Of a DNA stretch of 64,000 nucleotides, positions 52,393 through 62,286 are shown piece by piece. A program made the translations under genes and the position numbers. How positions within the stretch are numbered: the first letter of the stretch is position 1; each line of letters opens with the position of its first letter. This stretch comes from Lachnospiraceae bacterium (GTDB lineage Bacteria > Bacillota > Clostridia > Lachnospirales > Lachnospiraceae), in NCBI GenBank assembly GCA_015057635.1, contig SVEB01000028.1, positions 62,001 through 126,000 on the forward strand, in the 5' to 3' direction. The notes beneath the pieces are model-generated. The model was not told the DNA's origin. It saw only the letters and a list, made by a program, of their open reading frames with translations, and did no database searches.

Positions 52393-53607
52393 TTACGCAT
52401 TGAACATCACTTTTTCACTGTTAAATGCTTTTGCGATCAGTGCTGTTATGATAATTGCAAGTGCTCCTGTACCACAGATCGAAGCACCAAACTGAGCTGC
52501 TGTCAGCTCGTTTGTCATCAGATTCTGGATTGCGATGGAGTTGCCGTATACCGGAATGAAGAACTGGTATAGTGGTTTTTCCATGCCGCCCTGGAACATG
52601 GTGATCATACCGCCTGCCACTACTGCGATATAAAGAGGAGATACATAAGTCTGTGCTTCCTTTGAGGTTTTTGCAAGAACCGATACCAATGCAACCAGTG
52701 CCACATACAGATAAACCATAACAAGCATGATTGCAACGAGCTCTAATACCTGTACTGGTGAGAATTTCACTGCAAATGGGAGAGCATCTTCGCCCAATGT
52801 CTTACCCATTAATGGAAGCGCAATTACCATGGCAACTGCATAAACCAAAGCGGAAATGCCGCTTAGTACAGAAAGGGCAATCAGTTTGCCGCATACAAGC
52901 TGAGAACGTTTTAACGGAGTCAGCAGTAATTTTGCCATTGTACCACGTTCCTTTTCGCCTGTGATCGCATCCACGCCTAAGCTCATCGCACCTGCGAATA
53001 ACATAAAGGTAATGAAGTAAGGAAGCAGCTGTGCCATCATCTCACCGTTTGCCTTGTCTTCATTTACAATCACGTTGTCCTTCACTTCGTAAACGGTTAA
53101 AAGATCCAGATTTCCAAAACGCTCTGCAAGGAGGCTGCTCTGAAGCGGAGCTAATACCATGGATTCAAAATTGCTCTTTGCTACTGTAGAGTAATTTCCT
53201 GTCGTATTATAGTTTAATACAATACTTGGGATCTCATCCCCTTCTGCTTTGTAGCTTCTGATTGCCTCTAAGAAATCAGTCGGGAAGGTAACTAAAAGAT
53301 CAATGGAACCATCTAAGATCCCCTGTTCAATGCTTTCTGTCTCATCAGAATCGGATAAATACGTAATCTCGGAATTTTCGCCAAATCCCCCGTCAATAAA
53401 AGTCGTAAGTCCCTCCGGTGCATTCTGTATGTAAACACTTGATACATGCGCCTCCACATCATTAGAAAGGTTCTGCACCATATATCCCATAAGAGCAAAC
53501 ATGCCAAGCACGATCAGTGCCGGAAGCAAAAATAAACTAAAGATCAGCTTTGGATCTTTAAAAACACGTACAAATTCTTTGCGAATAATTGTTCCAATAC
53601 CCTTCAT
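52393..53607 (-). CDS. natB: ABC-2 type permease, NatB-like
   Basis: The product is about 404 residues from the Met at 53607 (AAGGAGG upstream); the track's start overlaps natA and has no ribosome site. An N-terminal helix, an outer domain of about 150 residues, then five or six C-terminal helices match the ABC-2 NatB layout, including 'GEKERGTMAKLLLTPLKRSQL'. With NatA it would form an exporter; B. subtilis NatAB extrudes sodium, but related pairs export peptides or drugs. It begins one base after the natA stop. Confidence 0.85.
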   Translation of the reverse strand: MKGIGTIIRKEFVRVFKDPKLIFSLFLLPALIVLGMFALMGYMVQNLSNDVEAHVSSVYIQNAPEGLTTFIDGGFGENSEITYLSDSDETESIEQGILDGSIDLLVTFPTDFLEAIRSYKAEGDEIPSIVLNYNTTGNYSTVAKSNFESMVLAPLQSSLLAERFGNLDLLTVYEVKDNVIVNEDKANGEMMAQLLPYFITFMLFAGAMSLGVDAITGEKERGTMAKLLLTPLKRSQLVCGKLIALSVLSGISALVYAVAMVIALPLMGKTLGEDALPFAVKFSPVQVLELVAIMLVMVYLYVALVALVSVLAKTSKEAQTYVSPLYIAVVAGGMITMFQGGMEKPLYQFFIPVYGNSIAIQNLMTNELTAAQFGASICGTGALAIIITALIAKAFNSEKVMFNA

Positions 53608-53608
53608 G

Positions 53609-54385
53609 TTACTGCTCCTCCTTATTATTTTCCTTATAAAGTTTAAAGAAGGCATCTTCTAAGTCTGCGCTCTTTGTTTCTTTTAAGATATCCGTAAGCG
53701 TTCCTTCGATTACTTTCTGTCCATTGATGATCACGCCGATCCTGTCACAAAGCTTCTCCGCTTCTGACATAATATGCGTGGAAATAATTACGACCTTGCC
53801 TTCTTCCTTTAAGATCTTTAAATAATCCGTCACATGTCTTGCGGTTACGATATCAAGACCGCTTGTCGGCTCATCAAAGATCACGACTTTTGGATCATGT
53901 GCGAGACATACTGCGATGGCTGCCTTCTGCTTCATGCCGGTTGACAGCTCCTCAATCTTCTTATCCTGAAATTCCGTAATCCCAAAATAAGAAAACAGTT
54001 TCTCTCTTCTTTCTTTCACGGTCTTTGGATCGATTCCATGAAGCTCACTGTAAAAGTCAAACATATAGCGCGCTGAGAAATGAGGATCCAGTTTAATCTC
54101 ATTGGTCAGAAAACCGATGCAGCTTCTTACCTTTTCAGGCTCTTTCACGGTATCATATCCGCATACCTTAATGGATCCCTCTGTCGGTTTTAACAGCGTT
54201 GCCACGCATCGAAGCGTCGTTGTCTTCCCTGCTCCGTTCGGTCCCAACAGTCCATAGATCTCCCCTTCTTTTGCCTTTAGAGAAATATGCTCTGCTGCCT
54301 TCTTCATATTTTTCTTTGTCTTCATCTGACTCATCTGCTTCTTGCTTAACTTATATATCTTTGTCAGATTCGTGATTTCAATCAT
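53609..54385 (-). CDS. natA: ABC transporter ATP-binding protein, NatA-like
   Basis: The product is about 258 residues from the Met at 54385 (AAGGTGGAAGT upstream). Walker A 'GLLGPNGAGKTTTLR', signature 'ELSTGMKQKA' (STGMKQ in place of LSGGQ, as in NatA), Walker B 'VVIFDEPTSGLD' and the H-loop 'ISTHIMSEAE' are complete. It powers NatB. It starts 43 bp past the XRE regulator. Confidence 0.9.
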   Translation of the reverse strand: MIEITNLTKIYKLSKKQMSQMKTKKNMKKAAEHISLKAKEGEIYGLLGPNGAGKTTTLRCVATLLKPTEGSIKVCGYDTVKEPEKVRSCIGFLTNEIKLDPHFSARYMFDFYSELHGIDPKTVKERREKLFSYFGITEFQDKKIEELSTGMKQKAAIAVCLAHDPKVVIFDEPTSGLDIVTARHVTDYLKILKEEGKVVIISTHIMSEAEKLCDRIGVIINGQKVIEGTLTDILKETKSADLEDAFFKLYKENNKEEQ

Positions 54386-54428
54386 ACTTCCACCTTTCCT
54401 TCCCTTATAAAACTGATTAGCTGCATTC

Positions 54429-54629
54429 CTATTCATCTTCACCGAAGATCTCGTCTAACGTCTTTCCAAGAACCTTGCAAATCGCCCGGCATAAGTTAAT
54501 CGTTGGATTATAATCACCGCTCTCGATTGAATTCATTGTCTGTCTGCTTACTCCGACACGTTCCGCCAGCTCTTTCTGTGACATATCAAGCGCCGCCCTT
54601 GCCGATTTAAGCTTTAAATTTTTTGCCAT
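54429..54629 (-). CDS. Small XRE-family regulator
   Basis: The 66-residue protein is a single helix-turn-helix domain ('MSQKELAERVGVSRQTMNSIESGDYNP') of the YozG/Cro type that is often first in an ABC-exporter operon. It probably represses its own promoter (54657-54685) and thereby natAB. Ribosome site GGAGG. Confidence 0.92.
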   Translation of the reverse strand: MAKNLKLKSARAALDMSQKELAERVGVSRQTMNSIESGDYNPTINLCRAICKVLGKTLDEIFGEDE

Positions 54630-54656
54630 ACAGCCTTTCCTCCAATTTCCATGTAT

Positions 54657-54685
54657 ATCCTATCACTACCATCTTATAGTGTCAA
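54657..54685 (-). promoter_or_regulatory. SigA promoter of the XRE-natAB operon
   Basis: Minus strand TTGACA - 17 bp - TAGGAT, about 30 bp before the XRE start codon. Confidence 0.7.
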
Positions 54686-54838
54686 GTATATTTTACTTTT
54701 TGTTAAGATTATTTTCCATAATGTCACCTGATAACAAAGCAGCTCCGCTACGCCAGGATCAGCATCCCCTTTTTCTTCGGACGATGTACTTTATCGCGCC
54801 CAAGCCCATGCTTTGCGCACATCCTACAGAGAGTTTTT

Positions 54839-54882
54839 AATTCATAGAAAGGAACGTTCAAAGCACTTTTCCTTCTATGAAT
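54839..54882. repeat. Inverted repeat in the XRE-prsA gap
   Basis: TTCATAGAAAGGAA and TTCCTTCTATGAA pair with one bulged base across a 14-nt loop. No T-run follows. It is next to the prsA terminator; the rest of 54690-54840 shows no gene. Confidence 0.55.
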
Positions 54883-54942
54883 AAAAAAAGCGGCTCTAAA
54901 GCAGTTGCCTCCCCGGTAGACATCCTGCTTTAAACGCCGCCA
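54882..54942 (-). terminator. Terminator of the prsA-like gene
   Basis: On the minus strand GCGGC-TAAAGCAG pairs with CTGCTTTA-GCCGC and is followed by TTTTTTTATTC. Confidence 0.8.
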
Positions 54943-54970
54943 TCTTATTCATACTGGTTATTTAAACTCT

Positions 54971-56002
54971 TTACTCCTGATTCTTTACACTTACAGCTGC
55001 CCATACATCATCCTGTATATCAACTGCTGCCTGTGTCTCCCAGGAAATATACTGTGAGGTAAACGCCTCTTCCTGACGTTTTTCAATGATCGCTTCTTTG
55101 GCTTCTGCCGTAGCTTCCTCATCCATCTCATTCTTACAGTATAGAATAAAATATCCGCTCTCTGTCTCAATTACAGCACTTGTTTCTCCGGTCTTCATTG
55201 AAAATGCTACCTTCTCAAGCGCATCATCCAAATCGCCCTTTCCTGCCACGATTTCAATCTCATCGCTGTTATCACTGTTTTCTTCCGCAAGAGAATAAAA
55301 ATCCTGTGTCTCCTTCGCCTGTTCGGAAAGGTCCTGCGCTTTCTCCTTCACGGCATTTAACTCTTCCTCTGAATAGGCGATCTCATTCCCAGATTCATCG
55401 TACCCGGTCTTAGACAGAAAGATATACTGCAATACAACCTGTCTTGCCTCTTCCGAACTCACATCGGTATCTACATTTAACGTAAGACTTTCAAAGATCT
55501 TATTCGCCAGTACATTATCCGAATAAATCTGTTTTACCACGTCTTTCTGAATTCCGTATTTTTTTATATCGGCTTCCGATACCTGGGATAAAAAGTCCGC
55601 TGTATACTCATCCACATCTAGCATCTCATCTTCTGACAGGGTGATATCCAATGCCTCTGCCTTTGAACATACAATCTTGATATATTTGATTTTCTCTAAC
55701 AACTGCTGCTTAAATAAATCCGCATATGTGGTCCCTTCTATATCGACTGTATAGTCCCAGATCTCATCGCCGTACAGTGTCTCCACCTCTTCCTTGGATG
55801 AGAGCAGGTAGATCATGGCTTCTTCTAACAATACATCCGTTCCTTCGACCGTCATTACCACCTGCTTCGAATCAACCGATTCCGAAACCGTAGGCGCAGC
55901 GCTTTCTGTGCTTGTATCCTTTGCATTGGAACATGCAAGCATGGATGTCATCAAAGCTGCAATTATGGCTAGCAATACTGCTTTCTTTTTTAACTGTCTC
56001 AT
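54971..56002 (-). CDS. PrsA/SurA-like peptidyl-prolyl isomerase lipoprotein
   Basis: The product is 343 residues. A lipoprotein signal ends in the lipobox 'MLAC' (Cys24), so it is anchored on the outer face of the membrane. An N-terminal SurA/trigger-factor-like helical region is followed by a parvulin (PpiC) rotamase domain ('VVLQYIFLSKTGY', 'FYSLAEENSDNSD', 'VIETESGYFILYC'). It helps secreted proteins fold. It lies 60 bp after mfd; the same pairing of mfd and a PpiC protein is common in this group. Ribosome site GGAGG. Confidence 0.9.
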   Translation of the reverse strand: MRQLKKKAVLLAIIAALMTSMLACSNAKDTSTESAAPTVSESVDSKQVVMTVEGTDVLLEEAMIYLLSSKEEVETLYGDEIWDYTVDIEGTTYADLFKQQLLEKIKYIKIVCSKAEALDITLSEDEMLDVDEYTADFLSQVSEADIKKYGIQKDVVKQIYSDNVLANKIFESLTLNVDTDVSSEEARQVVLQYIFLSKTGYDESGNEIAYSEEELNAVKEKAQDLSEQAKETQDFYSLAEENSDNSDEIEIVAGKGDLDDALEKVAFSMKTGETSAVIETESGYFILYCKNEMDEEATAEAKEAIIEKRQEEAFTSQYISWETQAAVDIQDDVWAAVSVKNQE

Positions 56003-56061
56003 TCTTTCCTCCGTTTATAAAAACCATCTGCTTCTTCCTCTATTATAAGCAAAGGCATTTC

Positions 56062-59000
56062 CTACATCAATATCTTAAAATCCATTAATAGATTTTTCAC
56101 ACATTCAAACAGTGTATCAGGATCGATTTTTCCTAACTTATTTCGGCTTGCTGCCGGAAGTTTATAGGTAAATACCGGTGCAGTCCCTGGCGTAAGCTTT
56201 AATGTGTTTCCGTATTTCTCTAACAGATCCGGAATCTTCTCCACTTTCACTTTTGCCTTGGCATACATCGTAAGCTTCACCTCATCTTTCTTCTGCACCA
56301 GACTTGTGATATAAACCTGATGAGCCATTGCTTTCATAAACGCAATATTTAAAAGATTATTCACAGAAGCAGGGATATCCCCGAAACGATCCACCATCTC
56401 TTCCTGCATATCCATAAACTCTTCTTCATTTTCAATACCCGCCACACGCTTATACATGTCTAACTTCTGCATCTCATTTTTAATATACGTAGATGGAATG
56501 AATGCATCCAGATCCATATCCACCAGGGTATCAAACGACTCTTCCTCGCTTATCTCTCCCTTCATGGTCTTTACCGCCTCGTTGAGCATCTTGCAGTACA
56601 GATCATATCCTACACTTTCCATATGCCCGCTCTGTTCCGCACCAAGAAGATTTCCGGCGCCTCGGATCTCTAAATCACGCATCGCGATCTTAAATCCACT
56701 TCCAAGCTCGGTAAATTCCTTAATCGCCTGCAGTCTCTTCTCCGCCACTTCTTTTAGCATCTTATCTCTCTTATACATCAAAAACGCATAGGAAGTACGG
56801 TTTGATCTTCCGACTCTTCCTCTAAGCTGATAAAGCTGAGAAAGTCCAAGACGGTCTGCATCATCAATAATCATCGTGTTTACATTGGATATATCAAGTC
56901 CGGTCTCGATAATGGTAGTCGCCACCAGCACATCGATTTCTCCATTGATAAACTCAAACATAATCTTCTCTAACGTATGCTCATTCATCTGCCCATGGGC
57001 AAATGCCACATTGGCATCCGGCACAAGCTTTGCAATCTGGTTTGCCACCTCGTCGATGCCATTTACCCGGTTATACACATAGTAAACCTGTCCGCCTCTG
57101 GCTAACTCACGGTTGATCGCCTCTCTTACGATTTCATCATTGTGTTCTAAGACAAATGTCTGAATTGGAATACGATCTACTGGCGGCTCTTCTAATACAC
57201 TCATATCACGAATTCCGACTAAACTCATATGAAGTGTTCTTGGAATCGGTGTGGCCGTCAGTGTCAGAACATCGATATCACCTTTTAGCTGCTTGATCTT
57301 TTCTTTATGCGCAACACCAAAACGCTGCTCCTCATCGATAATCAGAAGTCCAAGGTTTTTAAACTCCACATCCTTGCTTAATACTCGGTGAGTCCCGATA
57401 ATAATGTCTAACTGGCCCTTTTTTAACTTCTCTAAGGCCTTCTTCTGCTCTGCGGTAGACTTAAAACGAGAAAGCATATCAATACTGATTGGGAAATCCA
57501 TCATTCTCTGGGTAAATGTATTATAGTGCTGCTGCGCCAAAATGGTGGTTGGCACTAAGAACACGACCTGCTTTCCATCCGATACTGCCTTAAATGCCGC
57601 ACGAATCGCAATCTCTGTCTTTCCATATCCAACATCACCGCACACAAGACGATCCATGATCTTCGTGCTCTCCATATCTGCCTTGGTTGCCTCAATTGCC
57701 CTTAGCTGATCATCCGTTTCCTCATATGGGAACATTTCTTCAAATTCCCGCTGCCATACCGTATCGGCACAAAACTGATGTCCAACCCTTGCCTGTCTCT
57801 CGGCATACAATTTCACCAGATCCTCGGCGATCTCCTTTACCGCCTTCTTTACCTTAGCCTTTGTATTCTTCCATTCCGAAGAATTTAACTTATTTAATTT
57901 CGGCTTTCTAGCATCCGCGCCTGCATACTTCTGAATCACATCCAGTCCGGTCGCTAAGATATAAAGCACTCCGCCTCCGCCATATTCAATTTTAATATAG
58001 TCCTTGCTTACTTTATCGACCTCAATCTTCTCAATTCCACGGTAAATTCCAAGTCCATGATTCTCATGTACCACATAATCTCCGATACTCAGATCATTAA
58101 AGCTGGCAATCTGCTTTCCTTCGTACTGTTTCTTCTTTTTCCTCTTCTTCTTTTCTGCGCCGAAGATATCGCTTTCCGAAATAATAACAAGCTTAATTAA
58201 TGGATATTCGAATCCCCTATGCAGATTTCCGTAAGCGACCATAATCTCACTTTTCTTTAGCTCACGATCCAGATCATCGCTGTAAAATGCATTCAGTTCA
58301 TACTCCCTTAAATCCTCAGCCAGTCTTCCGGCTCTTGTCCTGGAGCCTGAAAGCAGGATTACCCGGTATCCGTTCTTCTTCCATTCTTTTAGATCCTTTA
58401 CCAGAATCTCAAAATTATTATTGTATGGGTTGATGCTCTTAACGGTAATATCATATCGATGCTTTACCTGCACCTGTGCTGTCTTATGATCCATCGTACT
58501 GATAAACACACTGTTTCTTCGTGCGAAGTTTGCGAACAATTCCTTATAATCATAGATCACATCCATCTGGCTCGGCAGGATATACCCTTTTTCAATTCTT
58601 CCCACCATGCTTTCCGAGAACTCGGTTTCCACCGCTTCCCCTTTCTCTAGCAGACGGCTCGGTTCATCTAAGAACACAACGGTATCTTTTCCTGTAAAAT
58701 AATCAAAGAAAGAGCAGGTTGTATCATAAAAGAATTTGATATAACTGTCGAGTCCCACCATGCCCTGGAAACACTCCAGGTTTTCCTTGAATTCTGCGAT
58801 GATCTGTGTAATACGCGCGGCCTCTTCTGTTTTCATTTGGCTTTTAAGCCCTGCCACATATTCATCCTTTTCTGCCTCAATTCTTGCAAGCCCCGCCTCA
58901 ATCTGTGCAGCATCCAATACGATTTCTGCTGCCGGATAGATGACTACCTCCGAGATTCTTTCAATCGACCTCTGGCTGCTCACATCGAAGGTTCGGATGG

Positions 59001-59598
59001 AATCGATTTCATCGCCCCACAGTTCAATACGGAACGGTACCTCTTCCGTAAGAGAGAAAATGTCCACAATCCCGCCTCGCACCGCAAACTCGCCCGGCTT
59101 TTCCACCTGTCCCATTCTCTCATATCCAAGGTGTACCAACGATTCCGTCAACGCCGCGAGATCCACCGTATCCTCCTCATGGATCTTTACCACCTTCTTT
59201 TCAATTAGTGATAATGGAAGCACCTTATCGAGCCCGCCGTCAAACGTCGCGATAATCGTCACCGGTCTGCGCTCGATCAAGGCCTTTAATATTTTAAGAC
59301 GTTCTCTTACGATTGCATTTCCATGAATATCTGCACTGTAGAAAATAATATCCTTTGCCGGGTACAGCATTACATTTCGGTCATATAGCTTGTAGTCCTC
59401 GTAGATTTCTTTTGCTTTGCTGTCATTGTATGTGACAATCAGCTTAAATGGAATATCTTCTGCCAGTGCATGGATCATATGACATTTCTGAGAATCGATG
59501 CATCCGGTTACCTGAATCGGATATTCCTGCGACACGATATTTTGCCGGATATCATTAAAGTCCTTATATTCCATTAAGGGCGCTGTAAATGTTCTCAC
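56062..59598 (-). CDS. mfd: Transcription-repair coupling factor
   Basis: The product is 1178 residues. The UvrB-like N-terminus, the CarD-type RNA-polymerase interaction domain ('[19 protein letters not shown]'), the RecG-like translocase with Walker A 'GDVGYGKTE' and '[10 protein letters not shown]', motif VI '[11 protein letters not shown]', and the C-terminal TRCF domain are all present. It removes stalled RNA polymerase at DNA damage and recruits UvrA. The start codon is GTG and overlaps the pth stop by four bases (GTGA), so the two are translationally coupled. Confidence 0.97.
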   Translation of the reverse strand: MRTFTAPLMEYKDFNDIRQNIVSQEYPIQVTGCIDSQKCHMIHALAEDIPFKLIVTYNDSKAKEIYEDYKLYDRNVMLYPAKDIIFYSADIHGNAIVRERLKILKALIERRPVTIIATFDGGLDKVLPLSLIEKKVVKIHEEDTVDLAALTESLVHLGYERMGQVEKPGEFAVRGGIVDIFSLTEEVPFRIELWGDEIDSIRTFDVSSQRSIERISEVVIYPAAEIVLDAAQIEAGLARIEAEKDEYVAGLKSQMKTEEAARITQIIAEFKENLECFQGMVGLDSYIKFFYDTTCSFFDYFTGKDTVVFLDEPSRLLEKGEAVETEFSESMVGRIEKGYILPSQMDVIYDYKELFANFARRNSVFISTMDHKTAQVQVKHRYDITVKSINPYNNNFEILVKDLKEWKKNGYRVILLSGSRTRAGRLAEDLREYELNAFYSDDLDRELKKSEIMVAYGNLHRGFEYPLIKLVIISESDIFGAEKKKRKKKKQYEGKQIASFNDLSIGDYVVHENHGLGIYRGIEKIEVDKVSKDYIKIEYGGGGVLYILATGLDVIQKYAGADARKPKLNKLNSSEWKNTKAKVKKAVKEIAEDLVKLYAERQARVGHQFCADTVWQREFEEMFPYEETDDQLRAIEATKADMESTKIMDRLVCGDVGYGKTEIAIRAAFKAVSDGKQVVFLVPTTILAQQHYNTFTQRMMDFPISIDMLSRFKSTAEQKKALEKLKKGQLDIIIGTHRVLSKDVEFKNLGLLIIDEEQRFGVAHKEKIKQLKGDIDVLTLTATPIPRTLHMSLVGIRDMSVLEEPPVDRIPIQTFVLEHNDEIVREAINRELARGGQVYYVYNRVNGIDEVANQIAKLVPDANVAFAHGQMNEHTLEKIMFEFINGEIDVLVATTIIETGLDISNVNTMIIDDADRLGLSQLYQLRGRVGRSNRTSYAFLMYKRDKMLKEVAEKRLQAIKEFTELGSGFKIAMRDLEIRGAGNLLGAEQSGHMESVGYDLYCKMLNEAVKTMKGEISEEESFDTLVDMDLDAFIPSTYIKNEMQKLDMYKRVAGIENEEEFMDMQEEMVDRFGDIPASVNNLLNIAFMKAMAHQVYITSLVQKKDEVKLTMYAKAKVKVEKIPDLLEKYGNTLKLTPGTAPVFTYKLPAASRNKLGKIDPDTLFECVKNLLMDFKILM

Positions 59599-60170
59599 GC
59601 CTTAACCTCCCTCTTGTTATAGATATTCATCGCCGCATCCATTCCATCGCAGATAATGCATTCACAAGCTTTCACCGTGCGTTCCACAGACGCTTTCATC
59701 ACTTCCTGCTCTTCCTTATTAAATCTTCCAAGCACATAATCTGCTAAATCCCAGCCCTTTGGCTTATCTCCCACACCGATTTTCACACGTGGAAACTCAT
59801 CGGTTCCAAGATGGTTTATGATGCTCTTGATTCCGTTATGACCGCCCGCGCTTCCTTTTTTTCTTAGGCGCAGTGCTCCCACATCCAAGCTGATATCGTC
59901 ATAAAGAATGATGATCTCCTCACTGGACACTTTATAAAAATCCGCTAATTCTCTCACGCTCTCTCCGCTTAAATTCATATAGGTCTGAGGCATTGCAAGG
60001 ATAACCTTCTCTCCTCCGATTATGCCTTTTCCGCATACTGCCTTATGCTTTCTGCTATCCATCGTAATCTGATATGCCTTTGCGATTGCCTCAATTGCCT
60101 CAAATCCGATATTATGTCTTGTTCCTTCATACTCCCTTGTCGGATTTCCTAAACCTACTATTATATACAT
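59595..60170 (-). CDS. pth: Peptidyl-tRNA hydrolase
   Basis: The product is 191 residues, normal length. 'GLGNPTREYEGTRHNIGF' contains the catalytic His, and 'KGSAGGHNGIKSI' and 'RVKIGVGDKPKGWDLADYVLGRF' are the other signatures. It frees tRNA from peptidyl-tRNA dropped by ribosomes. Ribosome site AGAGG. It is first in the pth-mfd-prsA run. Confidence 0.97.
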   Translation of the reverse strand: MYIIVGLGNPTREYEGTRHNIGFEAIEAIAKAYQITMDSRKHKAVCGKGIIGGEKVILAMPQTYMNLSGESVRELADFYKVSSEEIIILYDDISLDVGALRLRKKGSAGGHNGIKSIINHLGTDEFPRVKIGVGDKPKGWDLADYVLGRFNKEEQEVMKASVERTVKACECIICDGMDAAMNIYNKREVKA

Positions 60171-60476
60171 ACGAACCTCTTTCCTGGTATATCACCACAA
60201 ATTTTAAATCTTCCCGCCTCATAAGGGTTTATGAGTACCCAATCGCAGGCTGGACTGTGTTTTTCTATATTTAAGCATGCAGATTTGCCGCACATATGTG
60301 ATTTCTCCCATACCTGCGGTGTTCAAACGCATGATACCGAATTTGTTCATACGTATTTTTATTTTCTCCTGTTTCATGCTTTCTTACACGGTGTTTTGCA
60401 TTCTTTCCATGTACTTTATTATAAGCGAAGAACCCTGTTTCATCAACTTCTTTTCCATTTATTCCATTTGCAAAAC
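60171..60476. other. Gap upstream of pth with a possible palindrome-family relic
   Basis: No gene is seen. At 60321-60335 GTTCAAACGCATGAT resembles the family's left box (GTTCRGACGCATGAG), and TTTGTTCAT at 60342-60350 resembles the start of the right box, with the central stem missing. It may be an eroded copy or chance. Confidence 0.3.
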
Positions 60477-60543
60477 AAAAGAAGCTGCCACACGAAAAGA
60501 TGCTCTGCTCTTACGCATTCTCTTCGTGTGACAGCCCTTCTTA
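60477..60543 (-). terminator. Terminator of the polysaccharide deacetylase gene
   Basis: AAGAAG-TG-CACACGAA-AGA / TCT-CGTGTGACAGCCCTTCTT forms a long stem that ends at the stop codon, followed by TTTTGTTTTGC on the minus strand. Confidence 0.75.
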
Positions 60544-60544
60544 C

Positions 60545-61663
60545 TTACCTGCCGTTATAATATACTTTTCCCGCTTCTAACGCATGCCCCTTTGCAGCAA
60601 ACAGCTCATCGATTGTCACAAGCTGATAGCCTCTTTTAATCAGTTCCGGCACTAAGTATTCCACCGCTTCCGCTGTGCTTTCATATAAATCATGCATTAA
60701 GATGATATCCCCGTCTTTCACTGTGCCTAATACATTATTGATTACGGATTTTGCATCCCGACTCTTCCAGTCCTCTGTATCCAAAGACCATGCGATCATT
60801 GGAACCGTAAGATTCTCACTTACCGTATCATTCCGGCTTCCATACGGAGGACGAAGCACAACCTGCTCTTCCGCTGCATGTTCCTGAATCAGCTCACATG
60901 CATACCCTACTTCATACTGCAATTCCTTTATTGTGATTTTTGTGAGATCCTTATGGCTGTATGTATGATTGCCAATCTGGTTCCCCTGTTCATATGCCTT
61001 TTCTACCGTATCACCATAGCTATCCATTCGATTTCCCATAACAAAGAATGTGGCACGTCCTCCATTATCCGATAATACCTGTAATATACGGTTTGTCACC
61101 TTCGGATACGGACCATCATCAAACGTAAGGGCAACCATCGGTTTGCTCACATCAATATTATTCTTCGCGATGACCTCCTGCGCTTTTAAATCCGCAGCCA
61201 GCTCCTGATCCGATGTCTTGTCATCTTCTGCTGCCGGTGTCCCCTCGGTCTGGCCTTCCTGTGGTGTCACTACTGGCTCTTCTGCACCTTCTTTAGAGTC
61301 TGCTCCCTCTTCTGTCTGATCTGTAGCACTCTCTCCCTTAGACGGAGTGCCTCCTTCTGACTTTTCTCCATCATTCTCCTGAACAGTTCCATCTTCTTCC
61401 TTTTGTTCTTCTGCATTAGGTTTTTCGTTTTCCTTGTTCTGATCCTGTACTGGATTTTCCGCTTCCTCTTTCGGTACTGTCTCTTCACTCTCGTTGGCAC
61501 TTACCATTCCCTGATTCATTGCCTCACCTGCTTTATCTATGCCTAACAGCCGATTGCCTGCCACTAACAGTATAATTGTAGCGATAATCGCTGATACAAT
61601 CCATACTATCTGCAATGTATATACAATTTTCTTCCTTTGTCGTTTTTTGTTATTCGATTTCAC
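60545..61663 (-). CDS. Exported polysaccharide deacetylase (CE4)
   Basis: The product is 372 residues. One N-terminal membrane anchor (about 11-35) is followed by a long disordered Glu/Gln/Lys-rich linker (about 50-165). A NodB/CE4 domain follows with 'MVALTFDDGPYPKVT' (catalytic Asp and metal Asp), 'IGNHTYSHKDLTK' (the two zinc His), 'LRPPYGSRNDTVS' and 'ILMHDLYEST'. All catalytic residues are present. It should remove acetyl groups from peptidoglycan or another wall polymer outside the cell; the acidic linker probably spans the wall. The start codon is GTG with GAGGG upstream. Confidence 0.93.
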   Translation of the reverse strand: MKSNNKKRQRKKIVYTLQIVWIVSAIIATIILLVAGNRLLGIDKAGEAMNQGMVSANESEETVPKEEAENPVQDQNKENEKPNAEEQKEEDGTVQENDGEKSEGGTPSKGESATDQTEEGADSKEGAEEPVVTPQEGQTEGTPAAEDDKTSDQELAADLKAQEVIAKNNIDVSKPMVALTFDDGPYPKVTNRILQVLSDNGGRATFFVMGNRMDSYGDTVEKAYEQGNQIGNHTYSHKDLTKITIKELQYEVGYACELIQEHAAEEQVVLRPPYGSRNDTVSENLTVPMIAWSLDTEDWKSRDAKSVINNVLGTVKDGDIILMHDLYESTAEAVEYLVPELIKRGYQLVTIDELFAAKGHALEAGKVYYNGR

Positions 61664-61796
61664 TCTCTCGCCCTCTCTGCTTTCCCCTTTTCTAACACGT
61701 TTTTTCTCTCTAATTTCCTTTTACATCCCTTTATTATATGAAAAAGCATGTCTCTTTATTAGAGTAGCGCAATCTAAAAAAAGTTGCAAGATAAAC

Positions 61797-61834
61797 AAAA
61801 AAAACAGGCTGCGAATTTCTGACAGCCTGTTTTC
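61797..61834 (-). terminator. Terminator of spoVG
   Basis: AAAACAGGCTG and CAGCCTGTTTT form a perfect 11-bp stem with an 11-nt loop and T-runs both ways, 33 bp past spoVG. Confidence 0.88.
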
Positions 61835-61866
61835 TATTAGGGACTTCTTTAAACAGCTTTTTGTTT

Positions 61867-62151
61867 TTAGCCTTCCTCTTCCTCGTTTTCGCCTTCTAAT
61901 GCTGCGATCTCATATTTCTCTAATATGATTTTCTGAATACGATCACGAGTTTCAGAATTGATTGGATGAGCAATATCACGATATTCCCCATCTCCTGCCT
62001 TTCTGCTTGGCATTGCGATGAAGAGACCCTTTTCGCCCTCAATCACCTTAATGTCATGTACCACAAATTCATTGTCCATTGTGATAGAAACAACTGCCTT
62101 CATCTTACCTTCTTTGCTTACTTTACGCACTCTTACGTCTGTAATCTGCAT
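61867..62151 (-). CDS. spoVG: SpoVG, regulator of septation and gene expression
   Basis: The product is 94 residues, the family length. It matches the canonical start '[39 protein letters not shown]' in segments, and '[23 protein letters not shown]' is diagnostic. SpoVG is a small nucleic-acid-binding protein that influences septation and, in several Firmicutes, capsule and virulence genes. Ribosome site AAGGGGGAT. It has its own terminator. Confidence 0.97.
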   Translation of the reverse strand: MQITDVRVRKVSKEGKMKAVVSITMDNEFVVHDIKVIEGEKGLFIAMPSRKAGDGEYRDIAHPINSETRDRIQKIILEKYEIAALEGENEEEEG

Positions 62152-62286
62152 TTTGCATCCCCCTTTAGCACCATAGTTATTGTCAGTTTAAGTCAGAAAA
62201 CGCCTTCTCCTACGCTTTGCGATGCCATATCTTATGTTCGCCGCAGCTTTCCTGCTATCCACCAAGACAGCTTGTCTCATGAAAAG

